Below are positions 58,899-64,000 of a stretch of 64,000 nucleotides of DNA, one piece after another (the stretch's first letter is position 1; every line of letters begins with the position of its first letter). The position numbers and the translations under genes are program-made. Source of the DNA: Burhinus oedicnemus (Eukaryota > Chordata > Aves > Charadriiformes > Burhinidae); NCBI GenBank assembly GCA_008921705.1, contig VFFE01008521.1, positions 1,329,255 to 1,393,254 on the forward strand, read 5' to 3'. The notes under the pieces were generated by a model. That model was not told the DNA's origin. It searched no databases and worked only from the letters and a program-made list of their open reading frames with translations.

Positions 58899-59605
58899 TG
58901 TCCTGGTTTGAGGTAAAACAGGACCAATTTTGTTCAGTAACTTCACTTTTTAGCTAGGCCTCTTCTAACTGCTGAAATTAACAGCATTTTCTGCAGAAAA
59001 CTGTTCACTCTCAGAGGGATAAGACCCATGTTTAGAGTTCGTGCCAAGGAATGCTATGCAGAGAAGCTCTTGCTTATACTTATTGCTGTAACACCCAAGG
59101 CCAGCCAATTTTGTTACTTGACCCATTGGAGGGTCAGAAGCAGAAAAGCGTAGCGGGGTCACCCCTGCGGGGAGGAGCGGACAGGACAGGTGACCCAAAC
59201 CTGACCAACAGGGTATTCCATCCCATCTGCCTCATGCTCAGTATAAAAGCTGAGGGATCAAAGGGTCAGCCTCTCTCTTTCTCCAATGGCCGGCGTCCGA
59301 GGAAGAATCTGTCTGTCTTTGGTCCTGATCCTGAGTCCAGCTCCGGAATCAAGTTCCTGTCCATCACTGAGTCCAGTCTGGGACTTTCCCTGTGTCAGCT
59401 GGTGATGTGATTGTCATCCTGGGAGCTTGATACAGTTTTGTATATATTTCATTATTTCCTTTTTATTTTATTATTAATATTTCATTAAAGTAGTTTAGTT
59501 CCTTCTGAACTCCTAAGTCTCTCTCTCTCCTGTATCTCTTTGAAGGGAGGTAGGGGAGAGCATCTGTTATTCCACCTGAGTGGCAACCCAGCCCAAACCA
59601 AGACA
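58899..59605 (+). mobile_element. Solo LTR, ERVK-like family A
   Basis: Starts TGTCCTGGTTTGAGGTAAAA and ends CAGCCCAAACCAAGACA, 707 bp, closely matching 37109-37838. TATA box at 59242-59248, ATTAAA at 59484-59489. The U5 hairpin seen in the sister copies is degraded here (GTGGCAACCCAGCCCAAACC). No primer-binding site follows, so it is a solo LTR formed by LTR-LTR recombination. Confidence 0.95.
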
Positions 59606-62600
59606 GGTATGTACCTTGGAAAGGGATTCATTCAACTATCTACCTTTTTTTTTAATTTTTAAATGTGATGGGATGAATATTTTTAATATCTAAAATATTT
59701 TTAAGGTCACCTGCTATTTTTTGCTTTATAGTCTTTAATTGGGGCCCTGACAAAGAGAGTTCAATTGTTGATGTTATCCAAACAATACCAGCCTGGATGG
59801 TACGTTTCCCAGGATTTTATCTAGTGATAGGAGATTTTTTATTTTCAAGGCAAACACAACAAAAGCAAACAAGGTTTGCCAAAGCTTGGGATTTGACTAA
59901 CAACTGCTAGAGTGTTCTTCAAACAGTAGTTTTCTGTTGTTCTGAAAAGTTGTTTTTAGCATAAGGAACTGATCATTGAACTAACCTACTTCTAAATGAT
60001 TCACAGTAATTAATGTGTACTGACAACTTTTTGGCTACTGTATTAAACAGTTGTTCAGCAAATTGAAGATGTTTCTCCTGTACTTCAGGAAGTGTGTTTG
60101 CATTTTCATTAGACAATGATTGAATGGAAAACAAAACATTTTCTTAGCTTGAAACTATGAATACTAGATTTCCACTATCATCACTGTCCAGAGAAATATA
60201 CAATTCCACCTAAATTCTTCTTTAGCATCCAAATTTTTTTTTGATTCATTTGTTTTTAGTCTGATCCTGAGCCAACTTACAGGAATTTTGCTTCAGGTCT
60301 TTCAAAGCTCATTTAGTCCTATTTTACATACTTAATCTTAGCTTAAAACTAATCATGAACTGAGAAATACCACCATCGCTGTTTTACAGATGAACTGTCA
60401 GGAAGGATTGTCTTTACTTGTGTGAAGATCCTCATGCAGCTATCTTTCTCACACATCTGAGGGTAATGTTTGAAATTACTATTCATTCTTTTATGGTAAG
60501 CCTGTAAAAGCTTCAGTCCATGAAAATATGTGAATGAGTGTCCCTTTTTAATTATATAATCATCTGAAACATTAGTGTTTTAAAAGTCAGTTTTGATCAA
60601 GGAAGGATGTATTTGTTTAAAGACTTTTGAGGCCAGATTTTAATATGACTGCAATACATAGTGAGTGAATGTATTTATTTGATAGAAACAGTTATTTTAA
60701 AATTAAACCCTTACACTTTCATATTATTATTCTACTGATATTCCTGGTATTTTCAACTGTAATTCATCATGGATGTATGGTTGAACCCAAAAGTTGCACA
60801 TTTGTTCTGAGTCTGGTTTTGCTAAAGTGTTATATAACTGGTTTCTCTTCCAAAAAAGTCTCCCAGAGTGAAAACTTTTTTCTTTAAAACATTTTTATTC
60901 TTTTGTTCTAATTCATTTAATGTCTTATGTAGTGGTTCTTCTAATGATTAATACTAGTTTGCCACTGGAATCAGTATGCCTGGATTTATTTGGAATAGTT
61001 TTATGCATTTTTTTAAAGTGTATTCTAGAAAATGTAATGAATAACTTTTCTTATGTTACCCTACAAAAAATAGAACTGTTGGCTTGCTTTTTTTAAGCTG
61101 TTGATCCTAGAAGCATATGGAGAAGTTACACAGAACAAGCTTTATGCTTCATCACCTCATCAGAATAATGAAATACTGCATTCAACCAGCATTGCAATCC
61201 AACAGCTACACTTTGGGTTTGCTGACGCAACTTCTGTAGTGAAGAATGGAAGCAGAAGATGATAACTTATATATTAAAATCAGAATATGCTGCGATTAGT
61301 GGAGAATAGACAAATTAAAAATTTTCTTTCTGATTTAAAGAATGTACACAATTTCAAAAGTAAAAATGAAAGAGATTGCAACTGAGTTGTTAAAAAAAAA
61401 TTAACCATGCCATCAGCATTTCAGATTAAACATGTTAAGAAAGATGACTTAAAAATAGGAACTGATTTCAAGTTTTCTATTTTATACAGTCCAGATGTGA
61501 AAACACAAGAAAGTCTGTAAATAAAGGGGAACATATTGGAGCAGAAAAAGACAGACAGTCATAGGTTTTTTTACTGTAGTTAAGATGTTTATTAGGCTTT
61601 TACTTGGTTTGGTTGTTTGTTATATCTTAAGATTTCCTTGTCTACACTATTAAAAGTCTCTTTAATTTAATTGTGTAAAGGTTTTACCTTTTCATTGGTA
61701 GCCGGTTTAATGCATGACTGTCTACCTAAGCATAGTTTCAGTGAAGGAAGCTTTATCTTGGATGGCTATCAAACTATAGGACTATCAAACTGGGAGTACA
61801 TTCTGGGGTTTTCCCACTCAGTTTGGTTTGGTTGACTTAAATTGGTTAATGTCTTAGAAATTTTGGAAGTTAAAACGTTGGACCTGTAAGTAATATCTCA
61901 CTGATTCCCAGCAGTAACTATGAATAGCAGTCTTATAGTGTTATTTCGATACTGATTTTAGCTTGCATATTTTTTGCAGCAAGGTTTTATATGGTTATGT
62001 TAATCAATGAAACAAATTCCCATGACACTTTGCTATTCAGGTTTAGGTTTGACTAAACTTATGACCTCTAGCCTAGCCGATTCTTTTGGGAACTCATTAG
62101 ACTTTGTAGCTAGAAATGCCTTTTATAGCAAATGTGACTGATTTGTACTTCCTGTCGTTTTCCATATTCTTCTTTTAAAGTACCAGAAGTTACTGGCAGA
62201 GTAGTAACCAGCAAAGACCCATGTGATTGATATTTTCAGGCATTGGTGTTTCTGTTTTCAAAGATAAGCAGATGGGAATTCTGTATTTCTGTGGAAATTA
62301 GTGAACTGTAGGCTTCAGAGGGGGTATAAACTTGAATTGTTAATTGTGCATCATGGATTTACTGTATTTTTGCTGTCATAGCGTAGGGGACTAGAGAGCA
62401 CAGGGACCAACTAACACATTTAACTAGAGGTTAATTAGTGTCTTGATCAATAAACTGGTTGAGCTGAATGTGAATGGTTTCTTGAAACGTCACTAACCCT
62501 ATAATACTTCACTGTCAAGATTAAAAAAATCTGTTTGACAATCAGTTTTTATACTTAGACTCTAAATCAAAATTTCAGGAAATTATGCAACACCTGAAGA

Positions 62601-64000
62601 ATACTAGAACAAATTCAATGATTCTGTATTTTACTCCATTAAAATGGGTAAGATCTGGTAAATTCAGCAAGGTTAATGGACTTGAGCTTAAGTAGGAAGA
62701 AAAGTAGAAAGAAATCTTTTACTTTATGAATAAAAAAATCATAAAGCCACAGAAACTTGTCATAAAAGCATCTTCAGTTTATCCTATTTCATAGGGTAAA
62801 ATGAATTATCGTAATGATTTATGTGAGAAGGAAATTCTAGTTTATTGAAATCAAAGTGAAGTTTAGTTGCCCTCTGCTGAGGACAAAATTTTATTCCTAA
62901 GTTACAGTTAACACTTGTGAACGTGTTTATCTGCTCACAGGAGTAGATTTCTAAAAAATCTTGCTGTTCTTTTGAGAGTCCAGTGAGGTAGTTGTCATGG
63001 CTAATGAGTAGTCACCCTCCCTTAGTTTTAGTATTACCCAAAAGCACAGATTTCTTTTTTCTTGACTACCCAGTTCTAATGAATGTGAAAGGTAGATTGC
63101 TTTAGGTTCTACTTTCTAGGTATAATAAGAAAGGACAAAAATTCAAGTAAGTTCCCAATTATGTGCCCTGCCTTTTTTGGTATTTTTCAGTCTTTCATTA
63201 AAACAGATTTTTCAGGACGAGTTATTATAAAACTACTACAACTACTACAACAACCACCACTACTATGACCAAACAGTGAAAACAGTAGGTTTCCATTCAA
63301 GAAAACTCAAAACTGTAGAGAAGAAAAAGACCTACACCAATGTATATTCTCTCAAAAAATATTTTCTAGCTTTTGATGACTAGGTTTTTTAATTACCTCA
63401 GATTTCCACTGAGGAACTGAGTGTTAGACATATTTAATGTGTCTAATAGCTTCTTCAAGATAAAAAATATCAGAGATACAATGGGTGCTTTTACTCCACA
63501 CCTTACTTAGGAGTAGAAAAGACAGAATTTACAACACACTGATCTTGCTGTAGCCATAATTCACATAAAATATGTATTTGTGTTAAAAATACTCAAAATC
63601 AGCACTGAAAACCACCTGTTATTGATGATGCAGAGTATTACACATTCAAGGATAATACGCATGACCAACTGACATTTATATGGCTGATAAACAGGAATGT
63701 GAGTATTTGGTATCCACCATATGGGCTGAGAAGCTGAAAAGTAGGGGAAATACTGTGTACAGCATGCACTGTTAGAGGCACTTTTGGGTCCGGAAGTGAC
63801 AGTCTGCATGTGTTATCGGGGATCCCAGGATAATGACTCAGCAGCACTTGTATCATCCTGCTCTGAAAGTGCACTCAGTCTCACATAAATCAAAACCTTT
63901 TGACACTCTCTTGAACCCAGAACAGCTTTAAAGGCCTCAGAAAAGATTTTATGGGTTTGAATCCACTTGCCAATATGTATTGTGTTGGAGTTCTGGAGAC
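59606..64000. other. Anonymous AT-rich sequence, no feature seen
   Basis: No transposon or gene signature is recognised. A short ACT/ACA triplet tract lies at 63234-63268. Frames are under 85 codons and carry no motif. Confidence 0.6.
63234..63268. repeat. ACT/ACA triplet low-complexity tract
   Basis: Imperfect (ACT/ACA/ACC) triplets over about 35 bases. Confidence 0.75.

Noticed and set aside
1..64000. CRISPR arrays, tRNA or rRNA genes, operons
   Set aside because: No regularly spaced repeats, no convincing tRNA B-box with a foldable neighbour, and the sequence is clearly vertebrate.

Overview
The window looks like non-coding DNA from a bird. The diagnostic material is a dense set of CR1-type LINE fragments, several ending in the avian CR1 octamer-like tail (ATTCTATGAT), plus class II (ERVK-like) retroviral LTRs. 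An 18-base primer-binding site next to one LTR matches the 3' end of tRNA-Lys3 with one CpG-type change. The LTR families present resemble those I associate with non-galliform birds, but the species cannot be fixed from the sequence. Base composition is AT-rich outside the transposable elements. There are two 20-N assembly gaps, at 5725-5744 and 16745-16764, and both fall in repeats.

No complete protein-coding gene, tRNA, rRNA, operon or CRISPR array can be supported. The longer open frames are mostly shadows of CR1 or LTR sequence or of simple repeats. Two short exon-like structures deserve attention. One is on the plus strand at 36035-36167: a strong polypyrimidine acceptor, a start codon, a 17-codon signal-peptide-like stretch and a consensus GTAAGT donor. 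The other is on the minus strand at 7444-7557: an ATG in good context, 38 open codons and a GTAAGT donor. Neither product is recognised. The window could be intergenic or a set of long introns.

Layout: 1-16.7 kb is mostly anonymous AT-rich sequence, with a pyrimidine microsatellite broken by a gap and one copy of an unnamed dispersed repeat (6690-6990; partner at 30910-31215). 16.7-22.5 kb is repeat-rich: a CR1 ORF1 (SGNH esterase) fragment joined head to head to a CR1 3' end, an LTR fragment, a solo LTR (19491-20041), another CR1 and a probable LTR with a CCAAT/CCAAT/TATA promoter. 25.4-28.3 kb is a stack of three element generations: an ancient CR1, then a younger CR1, then an LTR inside the younger one with a perfect 6-bp target duplication. 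37.1-38.24 kb is a provirus reduced to a 5' LTR, primer-binding site, short leader and the last 91 bp of its 3' LTR. 45.97-46.91 kb is the best-preserved CR1, with a readable reverse transcriptase FADD motif. 54.9-58.4 kb holds very old CR1 remnants, followed by a third copy of the same LTR family (58899-59605). The remainder shows no recognisable features.

I found no new molecular system. The most informative items are the two unrecognised exon candidates, the truncated provirus with its sister LTRs, the nested stack, and the unnamed dispersed repeat that keeps a shared reading frame.
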